The translations under genes were made by a program, and so were the position numbers. A stretch of 64,000 nucleotides of DNA from Lelliottia nimipressuralis (lineage in GTDB: Bacteria > Pseudomonadota > Gammaproteobacteria > Enterobacterales > Enterobacteriaceae), in assembly GCF_004402045.1 (NCBI RefSeq), contig NZ_SOMG01000023.1:1-64000 (forward strand), in the 5' to 3' direction. Positions 48,575 through 61,022 of this stretch are shown here, in pieces. A model generated the notes under the pieces. That model made no database searches. It was not told the origin of the DNA and saw only the letters and a list, made by a program, of their open reading frames with translations. Position 1 is the stretch's first letter, and the number at the start of each line of letters is the position of its first letter.

Positions 48575-50197
48575 ATGCACTGGCAAACGCATACCGTTTT
48601 CAATCAACCCGCACCGCTCTCTAACAGCAATCTTTTTCTCTCGGATTGCGCCTTGCGTGACGCGGTTTCGCGTGAAGGTGCCGAGTGGGATAGTGAGCTG
48701 CTCGCCAGCATCGGACAGCAGTTGGGTACCGCTGAGTCGCTGGAACTGGGCCGGCTGGCAAATGTTAATCCGCCGGAGCTACTACGCTATGACGCCACCG
48801 GGGAGCGGCTGGATGACGTTCGCTTTCACCCGGCATGGCACTTGCTGATGCAGGGACTGTGTGCCAACCGCGTACATAACCTGGCATGGGAAGAGGAGGC
48901 GCGAAAAGGCGCATTTGTCGCCCGGGCCGCGCGTTTTGTCCTGCATGCTCAGGTAGAGGCGGGCACGCTTTGTCCCGTCACCATGACGTTTGCTGCGACA
49001 CCGCTGCTACAGCAGGCGCTCCCCAAAATATTTCACGACTGGCTGACGCCGCTGCTCAGCGATCGCTACGATCCTCATCTTGCCCCCGGCGCGCAAAAGC
49101 GCGGCCTGCTGATCGGCATGGGGATGACGGAGAAGCAGGGCGGATCGGACGTGCTCAGCAACACCACCAGGGCTGAGAAATGCAGCGACGGCAGCTACCG
49201 GCTGGTGGGGCACAAATGGTTTTTCTCCGTCCCGCAAAGCGATGCCCATCTGGTGCTGGCCCAGGCGAAGGGCGGGTTGTCCTGCTTTTTTGTCCCGAGA
49301 TTTTTACCTGATGGACAACGTAACGCCGTAAGGCTGGAGCGTCTGAAAGAGAAGCTCGGCAACCGCTCCAACGCCAGCAGCGAGGCGGAGTTCCTTGATG
49401 CCTCCGGCTGGCTGCTGGGGGAAGAGGGCGAAGGGGTTCGGCAGATACTGAAAATGGGGGGGCTGACGCGCTTCGACTGTGCGCTGGGCAGCCACGGACT
49501 GATGCGCCGGGCGCTTTCGGTGGCGCTGTACCATGCGCATCAGCGTCAGACGTTCGGGAAAAACCTGGTCGATCAGCCGTTAATGCGCGATGTGCTGAGC
49601 CGTATGGCGCTGGTGCTGGAAGGACAAACGGCGCTGCTGTTCCGTCTGGCCCGGGCGTGGGATAAACGCGCGGATCCACAAGAAGCTGCCTGGGCGCGGT
49701 TGTTTACACCGGCCGCGAAATTTAGCGTGTGCAAAGCTGGCATTCCGTTTGTGGCCGAAGCGATGGAGGTGCTGGGAGGAATCGGGTACTGCGAGGAGAG
49801 TGAACTTCCCCGCCTGTACCGCGAGATGCCGGTGAACAGCATTTGGGAAGGGTCCGGCAATATCATGTGCCTGGACGTGCTGCGCGTGCTGGCGAAGCAG
49901 CCAGGTATTCACGACCTGCTTGCCGATGAGTTTGCACAGGTAAAAGGGCAGGACAGACATTTTGACCGCTGCTGGCGGCAGCTTCAGCAAAAACTGCGCA
50001 AGCCGCAGGAGGCTCAGGGGCGGGAAATAGCCCAGCAGCTGTTCTTGCTGGGGGCCGGGAGCCAAATGCTGCGACACGCGTCACCCCCGGTGGCGCAGGC
50101 GTGGTGCCGCATGATGCTGGATACCCGTGGCGGTACGCTGATGAGCGAGCAGGTACAAAGTGACCTGCTGTTGCGAGCCACGGGCAGAGTTGGCTAG
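48575..50197 (+). CDS. aidB: Alkylation-response acyl-CoA dehydrogenase homologue AidB
   Basis: A 540-residue flavoprotein of the acyl-CoA dehydrogenase fold that binds DNA and is induced by alkylating agents and anaerobiosis in E. coli, where it is part of the Ada regulon. FAD and active-site segments are intact ([50 protein letters not shown]), with the C-terminal DNA-binding extension. The start is ATG 48575 (MHWQTHTVF), as in E. coli, with GGAGGGAG upstream. Its stop overlaps that of the chemoreceptor by 4 bases. Confidence 0.95.
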   Translation: MHWQTHTVFNQPAPLSNSNLFLSDCALRDAVSREGAEWDSELLASIGQQLGTAESLELGRLANVNPPELLRYDATGERLDDVRFHPAWHLLMQGLCANRVHNLAWEEEARKGAFVARAARFVLHAQVEAGTLCPVTMTFAATPLLQQALPKIFHDWLTPLLSDRYDPHLAPGAQKRGLLIGMGMTEKQGGSDVLSNTTRAEKCSDGSYRLVGHKWFFSVPQSDAHLVLAQAKGGLSCFFVPRFLPDGQRNAVRLERLKEKLGNRSNASSEAEFLDASGWLLGEEGEGVRQILKMGGLTRFDCALGSHGLMRRALSVALYHAHQRQTFGKNLVDQPLMRDVLSRMALVLEGQTALLFRLARAWDKRADPQEAAWARLFTPAAKFSVCKAGIPFVAEAMEVLGGIGYCEESELPRLYREMPVNSIWEGSGNIMCLDVLRVLAKQPGIHDLLADEFAQVKGQDRHFDRCWRQLQQKLRKPQEAQGREIAQQLFLLGAGSQMLRHASPPVAQAWCRMMLDTRGGTLMSEQVQSDLLLRATGRVG

Positions 50198-52125
50198 TTT
50201 TTAAGCTGGAACAAGCTGACCAGTTGGGTCAGGTGTGAACCCTTCTCGCGCAGCGTGTGGGCGGTTTGCTCGCTGCGTGAGATGCGATCGGCATTGATAT
50301 GCGACGCCTCGCCAATATGGGTCATGGCGAGATTCACCTGGCCGATCCCTGCGGATTGCTCGCGTGACGCATGGTTAATCTCAGTGACCAGCTGGCTGAT
50401 GTCATCGATATGAATGATGATGTCATCCATCGCCTGGCGTGTCTGTTCAGACAGCGCATGGCCCTCACTCACTTTCCTGAGCGTATCGCCGATCAGCTGT
50501 TCAATCTCCTTCACCGCGTTAGCGCTGCGTCCCGCCAGGGCACGAACTTCCTGCGCGACGACCGCAAACCCTTTTCCGTGCTCGCCTGCGCGGGCCGCTT
50601 CCACTGCCGCATTCAGCGCCAGGATATTGGTCTGGAAAGCGATGGACTCGATCACGCGGGTGATGTCTTCAATGCGTTTTGACGCTTCGCGAATGTCGTC
50701 CATGGTCGACACCGCATGGGTGACCGTCTCACCGCCCTGATGAACTGCGAGCGAGGTTTCACCCACCAGCTGCTGCGTTTGCTCCATGTTGGCGGCATTT
50801 TGCTGTACGGTCGCGGCCAGCTGCTCCATGCTGGCGGAAGTCTCTTCCACGCTGCTGGCCTGCTTGTTGATCTGCTCGGAAATTTCGCCTGTATCGGCGG
50901 CCAGCGCGTTGGTGCCCAAATGGATCTCGCCTGCGGCCTCGCGAACCTGCAGCACAATTTTTTGCAGGCCGCCGCCGATGCCGTTGATGGCATCGATCAG
51001 CTGGCCGACCTCGTCCTGGCGCGTCACGGGCAGGCTGGAACGGAGATCGCCTGCGGCGTATTGCCGGGCAAGGTGGATCACATTGCGCAGCGGTCGGGTC
51101 AGCATGCGGCGAATAAGCACCACGAACAGACCAGCAAAGAGGATGGATAAGACCACGCCAGCCAGCAGGAAGCGGTCGCGCATAGCGGTGACGTTTGAGA
51201 GCAGCACCGATTTATCCACTTCGCCCACGATAGTCCAGTTCCAGCCTGGCAGCGGGGTATAGGCCATTTTCAGCGTGCGACCGTCGTCGCTTACGCGCTC
51301 CAGCGTGCCGGGTTTATCACCCAGAAGCTGCTGCTGCGTCGCACCGTCCCACTTCGGCAGTTGTCCCTCTTCACTGGCATGGAACAGGTATTGTCCGCGC
51401 GTTTTGCCGCTACTGCGATCCAGCACAAAGAAGTGACCGCTCTCGCCCAGGCGGCGGTTGAGGATTTTCTCACGCATTACGTTCCAGGAGTGAGTAATGT
51501 CCACCCCGACAAAGACGATCGCAATGACCTGTCCTTCGGCGTTTTTAACGGGCTGGTACTGGGTAATGTAGCGTTTGCCAAACAGCCGCGCCAGGCCACG
51601 GTAGACGTCACCTTTGTTTACGGCGGCAAAGGCCGGGCTGGAGGTATCCAGAATGGTACCCATGGCCCGCTCGCCATTCTCTTTGCGAAGAGACGTGGCC
51701 ACGCGCACAAAGTCATTACCGCTGCGGACAAACAGCGTCGAAATGGCTCCCGTGCGGTTCAGGAACTCGTCCGACAGGGTGTTGTTTTCATGCAGTCCGG
51801 TTTCTCCACCTTTAAGAAGTGGAACGCTGAGCCCGTTAATCGTCTGGGGTTGGGAATTATCAACGTTCAGCGGCTGTGGTAAAAAGGTGGTAAACAGCCG
51901 GGTATAACTCTCAACCTCTTCACTCAGACTGGTGTTAAACATCTGCACCATGTCGACCATACCGGTGGACTGATTATGCAGATCTTCTACCGCAAGGGCT
52001 TCAAGCTGCTGGCTGGCTTTTTGACTGAGCAGAAAAGTGAAAAGCAGAAACAGTGTGGCGACACTGACGCCCGTCAGCAGCGATAGCTTCGCACCCAGGC
52101 CTGCACGGCGAAAAACGTTGATCAT
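50194..52125 (-). CDS. Methyl-accepting chemotaxis protein with periplasmic Cache-type sensor
   Basis: A 643-residue chemoreceptor. Membrane helix 1 spans about residues 15-34, a 280-residue periplasmic sensor with Cache-like features follows (the repeated VGVDITHSW / VGEVDKSVL strands), then helix 2 (319-338), a HAMP domain (340-392) and the cytoplasmic coiled coil with the conserved tip [30 protein letters not shown]. It lacks the C-terminal NWETF-type pentapeptide that tethers CheR and CheB in Tar and Tsr. The ligand is unknown. Not at this place in E. coli K-12; it converges on aidB with a 4-base stop overlap. Confidence 0.92.
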   Translation of the reverse strand: MINVFRRAGLGAKLSLLTGVSVATLFLLFTFLLSQKASQQLEALAVEDLHNQSTGMVDMVQMFNTSLSEEVESYTRLFTTFLPQPLNVDNSQPQTINGLSVPLLKGGETGLHENNTLSDEFLNRTGAISTLFVRSGNDFVRVATSLRKENGERAMGTILDTSSPAFAAVNKGDVYRGLARLFGKRYITQYQPVKNAEGQVIAIVFVGVDITHSWNVMREKILNRRLGESGHFFVLDRSSGKTRGQYLFHASEEGQLPKWDGATQQQLLGDKPGTLERVSDDGRTLKMAYTPLPGWNWTIVGEVDKSVLLSNVTAMRDRFLLAGVVLSILFAGLFVVLIRRMLTRPLRNVIHLARQYAAGDLRSSLPVTRQDEVGQLIDAINGIGGGLQKIVLQVREAAGEIHLGTNALAADTGEISEQINKQASSVEETSASMEQLAATVQQNAANMEQTQQLVGETSLAVHQGGETVTHAVSTMDDIREASKRIEDITRVIESIAFQTNILALNAAVEAARAGEHGKGFAVVAQEVRALAGRSANAVKEIEQLIGDTLRKVSEGHALSEQTRQAMDDIIIHIDDISQLVTEINHASREQSAGIGQVNLAMTHIGEASHINADRISRSEQTAHTLREKGSHLTQLVSLFQLKN

Positions 52126-52256
52126 AAATTGCTCATCATTGAAAAGGTATGGTTCTTCAACGGCAGAGCGGGGATTACGTTTACTTCATTAATGTAACAA
52201 AGTGTTATTTTATTGTTCTTGATTGGTTTTATATAAGATAAAAAATTTGCAAAAAC

Positions 52257-52284
52257 GAAAAGCCACTAAAAATAAGTGGCTTTT
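52257..52284 (-). terminator. yjfN terminator
   Basis: A perfect 10-bp stem AAAAGCCACT/AGTGGCTTTT with a 7-base AT loop; the minus strand continues CGTTTTTGC. It lies 14 bases beyond the yjfN stop. The remaining gap up to the chemoreceptor start is AT-rich and promoter-like. Confidence 0.85.
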
Positions 52285-52297
52285 ATCGGAAGGGATA

Positions 52298-52573
52298 TTA
52301 CACGTAGAGAATGGCCTGTACCCGCCAGTGGTCGATATGGTTATCTTCCTGCATCTGGATGATGCGATACCATGAAGCACCCTGCTCATCGGCCTTTAAT
52401 GCCACGACACGTTCAACGTCCTGCGGGCTCCCCGAGATATTATTCACGGAGATCTGGCCAATTTCATTCAGGCCAGTCACACAGTCAGCACTGGCGAATT
52501 CTGCAGACTGCGCGGTGGTGCTCACAAGGCCTGCAGAGAGCAACAGAGAGGTCAAAGCAAGAGTTCGTTTCAT
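52298..52573 (-). CDS. yjfN: YjfN, DUF1471 (YhcN family) periplasmic protein
   Basis: A 91-residue protein of E. coli YjfN length, with a signal peptide (to about residue 23, TTAQSA) and the DUF1471 fold (GLNEIGQISVNNISGSPQDVERVVALKADEQGASWYRI). E. coli YjfN has been reported to activate the DegP protease. The start at ATG 52573 has GGAG 6 bases upstream; ATG 52585 is less well placed. It is followed by neither operon partner nor overlap; bsmA lies 148 bases upstream on the same strand. Confidence 0.9.
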   Translation of the reverse strand: MKRTLALTSLLLSAGLVSTTAQSAEFASADCVTGLNEIGQISVNNISGSPQDVERVVALKADEQGASWYRIIQMQEDNHIDHWRVQAILYV

Positions 52574-52721
52574 CGTCAGCTCCATTTCACATATCTCCGG
52601 TATCCGCCGGGCAATCCTTCGCAAATAAACTCCCTTCCATTGACGCGGGCATGGAGTTTATTGTGGACAGGAAAATGTCTATGGACGCAAAGCAGTGTAA
52701 ATCTCGTTCAAAGGCAAACCA

Positions 52722-53030
52722 TTACTTACGGTACAAAATAGCCTGCGAGTACCATTGTCCCGTTATGATGGTTTCGTCGATCATGATGATGACGTAATAA
52801 TCTGCTTTGGCGGCGACGGCCTGTGCTTTTATTGCCGCTTCTGCGTCATCCGGAGAACCGCGAACCAGCGCGGAGACGGTGCCCATTCGTTGTAATCCTT
52901 CCGTCTGATTACGACGAATCTCCTGTGGATGATCGGCGACCGGTGGAGCGGGTTGCGGCGTTCCCTGCAGCGCGCTACAGCCATTGAGCAGAAACACCAG
53001 CAATAAAGCAGCAAACCTGCGCATAACCAT
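52722..53030 (-). CDS. bsmA: BsmA (YjfO), DUF1471 lipoprotein
   Basis: A 102-residue lipoprotein with the lipobox LNGC (Cys 18) and a C-terminal DUF1471 domain (GTVSALVRGSPDDAEAAIKAQAVAAKADYYVIIMIDE). E. coli BsmA is linked to biofilm and peroxide stress. ATG 53030 is chosen because AGGA is 8 bases upstream; ATG 53051 would align with the longer 109-residue E. coli annotation but has no ribosome-binding site. It is divergent from yjfP. Confidence 0.85.
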   Translation of the reverse strand: MVMRRFAALLLVFLLNGCSALQGTPQPAPPVADHPQEIRRNQTEGLQRMGTVSALVRGSPDDAEAAIKAQAVAAKADYYVIIMIDETIITGQWYSQAILYRK

Positions 53031-53188
53031 ATCTCGTTTCCTGATAGCCATAGTGTAGTTGTCTGTGAATTTAGTTTTGGGGGAATGTTCCCGAAGTGTT
53101 ATCTGGGACGTATATTTCGAATGAAAATGGCGTGAAAGCGTAACCCAGTTCTCAACATTATGAATCATACATTCGCACAGGGTCGACA

Positions 53189-53911
53189 ATGATTGAAATT
53201 GAAATACGCCATCTCGGCGACCATGAAATTTTACACGCGATGCCCGCGGAAAAACGTGATAAACCGCTGCCTGTTATCGTTTTTTATCATGGGTTTACGT
53301 CATCGAAGCTGGTTTACAGTTATTTTGCGGTGGCGCTGGCGCAGGCGGGTTTCCGGGTGGTGATGCCGGATGCACCCGACCACGGCGCACGCTTTAAAGG
53401 CAATGAACAGGCGCGGCTTGGGCAGTTCTGGCACATTCTGCACGGTAGTCTGACCGAGTTTGCCGGGCTGCGCGATGCGCTTTATGAGGCCGGGCTGGTG
53501 GCCGATAATCAGCTGGCAGTTGCCGGGGCGTCGATGGGCGGTATGACGGCGCTGGGGATTATGACGCATCATCCTGAAGTGAAGTCTGTCGCCTGTTTGA
53601 TGGGCTCGGGCTACTTTACTTCGCTGGCGAAGACGCTTTTTCCCCCTCAGGATTTAACGGAAATAACGGCGATGCTGGCAGAGTGGGAAGTGACCCGGGC
53701 ATTACCGCGCCTGGCCGATCGCCCGCTACTACTGTGGCACGGTGATGCAGATGATGTGGTTCCGCCCGACGGAACCTTCCGTCTTCAGCAGGCTCTGCAG
53801 CATGAGGGGCTGGATGGAAACCTGACCTGCCTTTGGGAAAAGGGCGTTCGCCACCGTATCACTCCAACGGCGCTGGACGCCACGGTGGCGTTTTTCCGCC
53901 AGCATCTCTAA
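53189..53911 (+). CDS. yjfP: Carboxylesterase YjfP
   Basis: A 240-residue alpha/beta-hydrolase matching E. coli YjfP, which hydrolyses short esters and some sugars' acetyl groups. The nucleophile Ser is in GASMGGM, the oxyanion region in FYHGFTSS, the Asp in HGDADDVVP and the His in GVRHRITP. It is 9 residues shorter than in E. coli, from gaps inside the protein. Its stop overlaps that of ulaR by 4 bases. Confidence 0.9.
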   Translation: MIEIEIRHLGDHEILHAMPAEKRDKPLPVIVFYHGFTSSKLVYSYFAVALAQAGFRVVMPDAPDHGARFKGNEQARLGQFWHILHGSLTEFAGLRDALYEAGLVADNQLAVAGASMGGMTALGIMTHHPEVKSVACLMGSGYFTSLAKTLFPPQDLTEITAMLAEWEVTRALPRLADRPLLLWHGDADDVVPPDGTFRLQQALQHEGLDGNLTCLWEKGVRHRITPTALDATVAFFRQHL

Positions 53912-54663
53912 ACGCGAAGGACTTTCACGCCCTGATCTTCCAGCTTCTTGAGGATTTCAGGGTTGGCCCCTTTGCCGGTGATCACCATGTCGATCTGTTC
54001 GGCACGGCTGAATAACATCCCTGCGCGCTCGCCCACTTTGCTGCTGTCGACCAGCACAACGAGCTTGCCCACGACGTTGAGCATGTTTTGTTCCGCCATC
54101 GCGGTGAGCATATCGGTTTTATAGAGGCCATCTGCGGTAAGGCCTTTGCCGCTGGTAAACATCCAGTGCCCGGCATAGAGACTGTTTTCACTGTCCTGCG
54201 GGCTGAGCGTAATGGACTGACTTTTGTTGTACTGGCCGCCCATGATCACGACGCTCTCATGTTCCTGATCGATAAGATAGTTAGCGAGCGGTAGATAGTT
54301 GGTAATGATTTGCACCGGCTTGCCGCACATTTCGCGGCCCAGCAGAAATGCGGTGGAGCCGCAGTTGATGACGACACTCTCACCGGGATTCACCAACTGC
54401 GACGCGGCTCTGGCGATCCGCACTTTTTCATCATGATTTTGCGCCTGATGAATATTCATCGGTGTCCAGCGGGGGCGCTGTTGGCTGATCGCTTCCGCCC
54501 CATTACGAACTTTTTTCAGTTTGCCGCTTTCATCCAGCTTATTGATATCCCGCCGCGCCGTTGCCGGGGAGATCCCTAAACGTTCGATCACTTTCTCGAC
54601 GGTGATAAACCCTGTTTGCGCCAGGAGTTCCAGGAGAATTTGATGCCGTTGCGCTTCCGTCAT
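53908..54663 (-). CDS. ulaR: L-ascorbate utilization repressor UlaR
   Basis: A 251-residue DeoR-family repressor of the ulaG and ulaABCDEF operons, released by L-ascorbate 6-phosphate. The N-terminal winged helix-turn-helix is in residues 5-57 ([30 protein letters not shown]); the sugar-phosphate-isomerase-like effector domain follows. E. coli length and high identity. It lies upstream of nothing on its strand except yjfP converging, and 110 bases downstream of ulaG. Confidence 0.96.
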   Translation of the reverse strand: MTEAQRHQILLELLAQTGFITVEKVIERLGISPATARRDINKLDESGKLKKVRNGAEAISQQRPRWTPMNIHQAQNHDEKVRIARAASQLVNPGESVVINCGSTAFLLGREMCGKPVQIITNYLPLANYLIDQEHESVVIMGGQYNKSQSITLSPQDSENSLYAGHWMFTSGKGLTADGLYKTDMLTAMAEQNMLNVVGKLVVLVDSSKVGERAGMLFSRAEQIDMVITGKGANPEILKKLEDQGVKVLRV

Positions 54664-54721
54664 GAGCTATTCCGATAAGAATTGATTTGAAAAGATGATA
54701 TTTGAAATAGCGTGAAATTAC

Positions 54722-54762
54722 TAAAAGAAATATGGCATCGCCAGACATCACGTCTGGCGATG
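54722..54762 (-). terminator. ulaG terminator
   Basis: A perfect 11-bp stem CATCGCCAGAC/GTCTGGCGATG with a 5-base loop, followed on the minus strand by ATATTTCTTTTAG, 12 bases beyond the ulaG stop. Confidence 0.9.
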
Positions 54763-54773
54763 TGGCTGCACAA

Positions 54774-55838
54774 TCAGAGGAAGGACTTGAACGGCAGATC
54801 GGGCTCAATGGTGAAGCAATCATCGAAGCCACGTGGGTAGTGATATTCGAAATTGTCTTTATCCAGTGGCCAGGTGAACTTGCCGCCGACCTGCCAGATA
54901 AACGGCTTGAAGCCGTACTTCAGGCGATCTTTTTTCATCTCCCACAGCACGCGGATTTCCTGCGGGTCGGCCTGGAAGTTTGACCAGATATCATGGTGGA
55001 ACGGGATCACCACTTTAGTATTCAATGCTTCCGCCATGCGCAGCATATCGGCGCTGGTCATTTTGTCAGTAATGCCGCGCGGGTTCTCGCCGTAGGAGCC
55101 CAGCGCCACGTCGATCTGGTGCTCGTTCCCATGCTTCGCGTAGTAGTTGGAGTAGTGAGAGTCACCGCTGTGGTACAGGGAACCGCCAGGAGTTTTAAAC
55201 AGGTAGTTCACCGCGCGCTCGTCCATACCGTCCGGCAATACGCCCGCAGCTTTCTGATCGGCAGGCAGAGTAATCAATGCCGTACGGTCAAAGGCATCCA
55301 GCGCATGGATTTCAATATCTTTGATTTTCACCACGTCGCCAGGCTTCATCACGATGCAGCGTTCTTTCGGCACACCCCAGCCAATCCAGAGATCCACGCA
55401 GGTCTGTGGCCCGATAAACGGCACATCCGCAGCGCAGTTTTGCATGACCGCTGCCGCCACGTTCACGTCGATATGATCGTTGTGATCGTGAGTGGAGAGA
55501 ACGGCATCGATCTGACGAATGGCAAACGGATCAAGCACAAAAGGCGTCGTTCGCAGGTTCGGCTGCAGTTTTTCTACGCCCGCCATGCGCTGCATCTGAT
55601 GGCCTTTTTTCATCAGCGGGTTGCCGTGGCTCTGTTTGCCCGTGCCGCACCAGAAATCGACGCAGATATTGGCGCCACCCTCTGATTTCAGCCAGATGCC
55701 GGTGCAGCCCAGCCACCACATGGCAAAGGTACCAGGAGCTACATTTTCCTGCTCGATCTCTTCATTCAGCCAGCTACCCCATTCCGGGAAAGTGCTCAGA
55801 ATCCATGACTCACGGGTGATGGTGTTTACTTTACTCAT
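54774..55838 (-). CDS. ulaG: L-ascorbate-6-phosphate lactonase UlaG
   Basis: A 354-residue metallo-beta-lactamase-fold enzyme that opens L-ascorbate 6-phosphate to 3-keto-L-gulonate 6-phosphate in the cytoplasm, the first catabolic step after PTS uptake. The metal motif THDHNDH (near residue 115) and the downstream HSGDSHYS are intact. It has the E. coli length and is divergent from ulaA across a 359-base regulatory gap. Confidence 0.97.
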   Translation of the reverse strand: MSKVNTITRESWILSTFPEWGSWLNEEIEQENVAPGTFAMWWLGCTGIWLKSEGGANICVDFWCGTGKQSHGNPLMKKGHQMQRMAGVEKLQPNLRTTPFVLDPFAIRQIDAVLSTHDHNDHIDVNVAAAVMQNCAADVPFIGPQTCVDLWIGWGVPKERCIVMKPGDVVKIKDIEIHALDAFDRTALITLPADQKAAGVLPDGMDERAVNYLFKTPGGSLYHSGDSHYSNYYAKHGNEHQIDVALGSYGENPRGITDKMTSADMLRMAEALNTKVVIPFHHDIWSNFQADPQEIRVLWEMKKDRLKYGFKPFIWQVGGKFTWPLDKDNFEYHYPRGFDDCFTIEPDLPFKSFL

Positions 55839-55874
55839 CGTTTTGGCTCCTGGTTTTAATCAAAAGTAATCATT

Positions 55875-55896
55875 TGGTGATTTGTTGTGATTAATG
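55875..55896. promoter_or_regulatory. Probable UlaR operator, ulaG side
   Basis: A 22-base element made of two half sites (TGGTGATT and TGTGATTAAT) one helical turn apart; it matches the element at 56117 in 19 of 22 positions, same orientation. It lies 37 bases upstream of ulaG. Confidence 0.6.
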
Positions 55897-56116
55897 CTGG
55901 CACCATTTGATGCGCTTTGCAATGGCTAAAATGAGGAATTTTATCTGTTCGACTTCACGGCGCATCCGCTTTTTCCTTGTTAGACTATTGTGTATTAAAG
56001 ATTAATTACATGAATAATAAGGATTAATTTATTTTCATTATGCGGTAGTGAAAATCATTACTAACACCATGGAAATAAATTGCGTGATGCGTCACAAATA
56101 ATCAAATCCAATCTTG

Positions 56117-57598
<1,482 letters not shown>

Positions 57599-57610
57599 GG
57601 AGTTTCGATT

Positions 57611-57916
57611 ATGACCGTACGTATCCTGGCTGTCTGTGGCAATGGGCAAGGTAGCTCCATGATCATGAAGATGAAAGTGGACCAGTTTTTAACCCAGTCA
57701 AACATCGACCACACGGTGAACAGCTGCGCAGTGGGTGAATATAAAAGCGAGCTGAACGGCGCGGACATCATTATCGCCTCTACCCATATCGCCGGTGAAA
57801 TCACCGTGACGGGCAATAAATATGTCGTGGGGGTACGCAACATGCTGTCGCCTGCGGATTTCGGTCCCAAGCTGCTGGAAGTGATCAAAGAACACTTCCC
57901 TCAAGACGTGAAGTAA
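57611..57916 (+). CDS. ulaB: Ascorbate-specific PTS EIIB component (UlaB)
   Basis: A 101-residue cytoplasmic EIIB protein; the phospho-carrying cysteine is C9 in the loop [11 protein letters not shown]. It receives phosphate from UlaC and passes it to ascorbate at UlaA. E. coli length, 12 bases after ulaA. Confidence 0.97.
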   Translation: MTVRILAVCGNGQGSSMIMKMKVDQFLTQSNIDHTVNSCAVGEYKSELNGADIIIASTHIAGEITVTGNKYVVGVRNMLSPADFGPKLLEVIKEHFPQDVK

Positions 57917-57925
57917 GGACGTCCT

Positions 57926-58393
57926 ATGAAACTACGAGATTCGCTGGCAGACAATCATTCCATCCTTTTACAGGCTGAGGCCAGCACCTGGCAGGAAGCG
58001 GTAAAGCTGAGCGTGGATTTGCTGGTCAAGGCTGACGTGGTCGAGCCGCGTTACTACCAGGCCATTCTTGATGGCGTGGCGCAGCACGGTCCTTACTTTG
58101 TCATTGCGCCAGGTCTGGCCATGCCGCATGGCCGGCCGGAAGAGGGCGTGAAGAAAACCGGCTTCGCGCTGGTGACGCTGAAAACACCGCTGGTCTTTAA
58201 CCATGAAGATAACGACCCGGTTGACATCCTGATCACCATGGCGGCCGTTGATGCTAACACCCACCAGGAGGTGGGCATCATGCAGATCGTCAATCTGTTT
58301 GATGATGAAGCTAATTTCGACCGTTTACGCGCCTGCCGCACCGAGCAGGAAGTGCTGGATTTAATTGATAACGCCACAGCGGCGGCAGTCTAA
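57926..58393 (+). CDS. ulaC: Ascorbate-specific PTS EIIA component (UlaC)
   Basis: A 155-residue EIIA of the fructose/mannitol-like family; the phosphorylated histidine is H68 in [12 protein letters not shown]. It takes phosphate from HPr. One residue longer than in E. coli. 9 bases after ulaB. Confidence 0.97.
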   Translation: MKLRDSLADNHSILLQAEASTWQEAVKLSVDLLVKADVVEPRYYQAILDGVAQHGPYFVIAPGLAMPHGRPEEGVKKTGFALVTLKTPLVFNHEDNDPVDILITMAAVDANTHQEVGIMQIVNLFDDEANFDRLRACRTEQEVLDLIDNATAAAV

Positions 58394-58405
58394 GAGGAAT
58401 AGAAC

Positions 58406-59056
58406 ATGTCATTACCTATGTTGCAGGTTGCGCTGGATAACCAAACGTTGTCCCACGCATACGAAACGACCCGTCTGATCGCGGAAGAAGTCGACATCAT
58501 CGAAGTGGGCACCATTCTGTGCGTCGGCGAGGGCGTGCGTGCCGTTCGGGATTTGAAAGCCCTTTATCCACACAAAATCGTGCTGGCGGATGCCAAAATT
58601 GCTGACGCAGGTAAAATTCTCTCCCGCATGTGCTTCGAAGCTAACGCCGACTGGGTCACCGTCATCTGCTGTGCGGATATCAACACTGCGAAAGGCGCGC
58701 TGGACGTGGCAAAAGAATTTAATGGCGACGTGCAGATCGAACTGACCGGTTTCTGGACCTGGGAACAGGCGCAGGCGTGGCGCGACGCGGGCATTCAGCA
58801 GGTGGTGTATCACCGCAGCCGTGATGCGCAGGCCGCGGGTGTGGCGTGGAGCGATGCGGATATCAGCGCGATTAAACGTCTGGCGGATATGGGCTTTAAA
58901 GTGACCGTCACGGGCGGCCTGGCGCTGGAAGATCTGCCGCTGTTCAGGGGCATCCCGATTCACGTCTTTATTGCCGGTCGTAGCATTCGTGATGCGGCGT
59001 CTCCGGTGGAAGCGGCGCGTCAGTTCAAACGCTCTATCGCTCAGCTTTGGGGCTAA
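58406..59056 (+). CDS. ulaD: 3-keto-L-gulonate-6-phosphate decarboxylase UlaD
   Basis: A 216-residue TIM-barrel enzyme of the orotidine-monophosphate-decarboxylase suprafamily that converts 3-keto-L-gulonate 6-phosphate to L-xylulose 5-phosphate and CO2, with Mg2+. Conserved active-site segments: ALDN (residue 11 region), EVGTI (E33), DAKIADAG (D62, K64) and YHRSRDAQ (H136). E. coli length. Confidence 0.97.
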   Translation: MSLPMLQVALDNQTLSHAYETTRLIAEEVDIIEVGTILCVGEGVRAVRDLKALYPHKIVLADAKIADAGKILSRMCFEANADWVTVICCADINTAKGALDVAKEFNGDVQIELTGFWTWEQAQAWRDAGIQQVVYHRSRDAQAAGVAWSDADISAIKRLADMGFKVTVTGGLALEDLPLFRGIPIHVFIAGRSIRDAASPVEAARQFKRSIAQLWG

Positions 59057-59065
59057 GGAGCGGGT

Positions 59066-59926
59066 ATGTTGTCAAAACAGGTCCCGCTTGGCATCTATGA
59101 AAAGGCACTCCCTGCGGGGGAGTGCTGGCTGGAGCGGCTGCAGCTGGCAAAACAGCTGGGTTTCGATTTTGTCGAAATGTCAGTGGATGAGACGGACGAA
59201 CGCCTCTCTCGCCTCGACTGGAGTCGCGAACAGCGCCTGGCACTGGTGAGCGCTATCGCTGAAACGGGTGTGCGCGTGCCTTCTATGTGCCTCAGCGCCC
59301 ATCGTCGTTTTCCGCTTGGGAGCGAAGATGATGCCGTGCGTGCGCAGGGGCTGGAGATCATGCGTAAAGCCATTCGCTTTGCCCAGGATGTCGGTATCCG
59401 CGTGATCCAGCTGGCGGGTTATGACGTTTATTATCAGGAAGCCAACAATGAAACGCGCCGTCGTTTCCGTGACGGCCTGAAAGAGAGCGTTGAGATGGCA
59501 AGCCGCGCGCAGGTCACGCTGGCGATGGAAATCATGGATTACCCCTTGATGAACTCCATCAGCAAGGCGCTGGGCTACGCGCACTATCTCAATAATCCAT
59601 GGTTCCAGCTTTATCCCGATATCGGCAACCTGTCGGCATGGGATAACGACGTGCAAATGGAACTGCAGGCGGGCGTCGGGCATATCGTGGCGGTTCACGT
59701 CAAAGATACCCGTCCTGGCGTGTTTAAAAACGTACCGTTCGGCACCGGGGTGGTGGATTTCGAACGGTGCTTCCAGACGCTCAAACAGACAGGGTATTGC
59801 GGACCTTACCTGATTGAGATGTGGAGCGAGACGTCGGACGACCCGGCTGCGGAAGTGGCGAAGGCGCGGGACTGGGTGCGCGAACGTATGGCGCGGGCGG
59901 GGTTGCTGGAGGCTGAACATGCTTAA
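59066..59926 (+). CDS. ulaE: L-ribulose-5-phosphate (L-xylulose-5-phosphate) 3-epimerase UlaE
   Basis: A 286-residue xylose-isomerase-like TIM barrel that converts L-xylulose 5-phosphate to L-ribulose 5-phosphate. The metal-site segments [26 protein letters not shown] and IEMWSE are intact. Two residues longer than E. coli UlaE. The last 8 bases overlap ulaF. Confidence 0.96.
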   Translation: MLSKQVPLGIYEKALPAGECWLERLQLAKQLGFDFVEMSVDETDERLSRLDWSREQRLALVSAIAETGVRVPSMCLSAHRRFPLGSEDDAVRAQGLEIMRKAIRFAQDVGIRVIQLAGYDVYYQEANNETRRRFRDGLKESVEMASRAQVTLAMEIMDYPLMNSISKALGYAHYLNNPWFQLYPDIGNLSAWDNDVQMELQAGVGHIVAVHVKDTRPGVFKNVPFGTGVVDFERCFQTLKQTGYCGPYLIEMWSETSDDPAAEVAKARDWVRERMARAGLLEAEHA

Positions 59927-60605
59927 GCTTAAACAGCAGGTCTTTGAGGCCAACATGGATCTGCCACGCTATGGCCTGGTCACGTTCACCTGGGGCAACG
60001 TGAGCGCTATTGAACGCGAGCAGGGGCTGATCGTGATTAAGCCGAGCGGTGTGGCCTATGACACCATGAAAGCAGACGATATGGTGGTGGTGGATCTTGA
60101 AGGACGCGTCGTGGAGGGAAAATGGCGACACTCTTCAGATACGGCCACGCATCTGGCGCTGTACCGGCGTTATCCGTCCCTTGGCGGTGTGGTACATACC
60201 CACTCCACGCACGCGACGGCCTGGGCACAGGCGGGGCTGCCCATCCCGGCGCTGGGCACGACCCACGCGGACTACTTCTTTGGCGACATTCCCTGCACGC
60301 GCGCATTAACGCAGGCTGAAGTGGAAGGCGAGTACGAGCTCAATACCGGGAAGGTGATTATCGACACGCTGGGAGAATGCGAACCGCTGCATACGCCGGG
60401 TATTGTGGTGTACCAGCACGGTCCGTTCTCCTGGGGAAAAGATGCCCACGACGCCGTCCATAATGCGGTCGTCATGGAGGAGGTGGCACGTATGGCGTGG
60501 ATTGCCCGCGGCATCAACCCACAGCTTCAGGGCATTGATGACTACCTGATGAACAAGCATTTCATGCGCAAGCACGGCCCGAATGCCTACTACGGGCAGA
60601 AGTGA
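59919..60605 (+). CDS. ulaF: L-ribulose-5-phosphate 4-epimerase UlaF
   Basis: A 228-residue class II aldolase-fold enzyme (AraD family) giving D-xylulose 5-phosphate, the entry into the pentose phosphate pathway. Zinc ligands and catalytic residues are in [13 protein letters not shown] and the His-rich [17 protein letters not shown]. The start is ATG 59919 inside the end of ulaE, preceded by GGAGG; E. coli length. Last gene of ulaABCDEF. Confidence 0.97.
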   Translation: MLKLKQQVFEANMDLPRYGLVTFTWGNVSAIEREQGLIVIKPSGVAYDTMKADDMVVVDLEGRVVEGKWRHSSDTATHLALYRRYPSLGGVVHTHSTHATAWAQAGLPIPALGTTHADYFFGDIPCTRALTQAEVEGEYELNTGKVIIDTLGECEPLHTPGIVVYQHGPFSWGKDAHDAVHNAVVMEEVARMAWIARGINPQLQGIDDYLMNKHFMRKHGPNAYYGQK

Positions 60606-60611
60606 ATAAGC

Positions 60612-60657
60612 GCTCTGGAATACCGAAAAACAGTTGTAACCGGTGGTATTCCGGAGC
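60612..60657. repeat. 13-bp inverted repeat after ulaF
   Basis: GCTCTGGAATACC and GGTATTCCGGAGC (one G-U pair) are separated by 20 bases, starting 7 bases after the ulaF stop. There is no T tract directly after it, but it is the only structure that could end or protect the ula transcript. Confidence 0.6.
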
Positions 60658-60663
60658 CATTCA

Positions 60664-60689
60664 TAAAAAAAAGCCCCCGGGCAGGGGGC
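60664..60689 (-). terminator. yjfY terminator
   Basis: Stem GCCCCC/GGGGGC with a 5-base loop, followed on the minus strand by eight T (TTTTTTTT). It is 57 bases beyond the yjfY stop. Confidence 0.85.
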
Positions 60690-60746
60690 AACGTAAACTA
60701 TGGCTATGTTCTCGTTGTTGGCTTTCCTGGTGCTAGCGTTAAAGCG

Positions 60747-61022
60747 TTATCGGTAAATATCTGCACTGGCGTGCATATTGCCGTTGCTGCCGGGCTCACG
60801 GGTTAACATCACGTGGTAATAGGTTGCGCCCTGCGCATCGGTTTCTTCGTTTAGTGCCTGATCTGCTTCACTTTCCGTGGCGAAATTATGATTGATGTAA
60901 ATTACGCCCAAGCTTTGCACATCATCCATGTTCCTGGCCTGTCGGCTGTCTATTTTGATGGCTGCCATCGCGTTTGCACTGAGCAAAAGCGCCGCCATAA
61001 TGGCTAATGCGATTTTTTTCAT
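60747..61022 (-). CDS. yjfY: YjfY, DUF1471 (YhcN family) periplasmic protein
   Basis: A 91-residue protein with a signal peptide (cut near NAMA) and a mature DUF1471 domain (VQSLGVIYINHNFATESEADQALNEETDAQGATYYHVML) very close to E. coli YjfY. Function unknown; family members respond to stress and biofilm conditions. Starts at ATG 61022 with GGAG 8 bases upstream. The 340-base gap beyond it (61023-61362) holds its promoter and the rpsF leader. Confidence 0.9.
   Translation of the reverse strand: MKKIALAIMAALLLSANAMAAIKIDSRQARNMDDVQSLGVIYINHNFATESEADQALNEETDAQGATYYHVMLTREPGSNGNMHASADIYR

Noticed and set aside
56084..56098. GTGATGCGTCAC palindrome near ulaA as a CRP site
   Set aside because: The half sites are 4 bases apart, whereas CRP needs 6.
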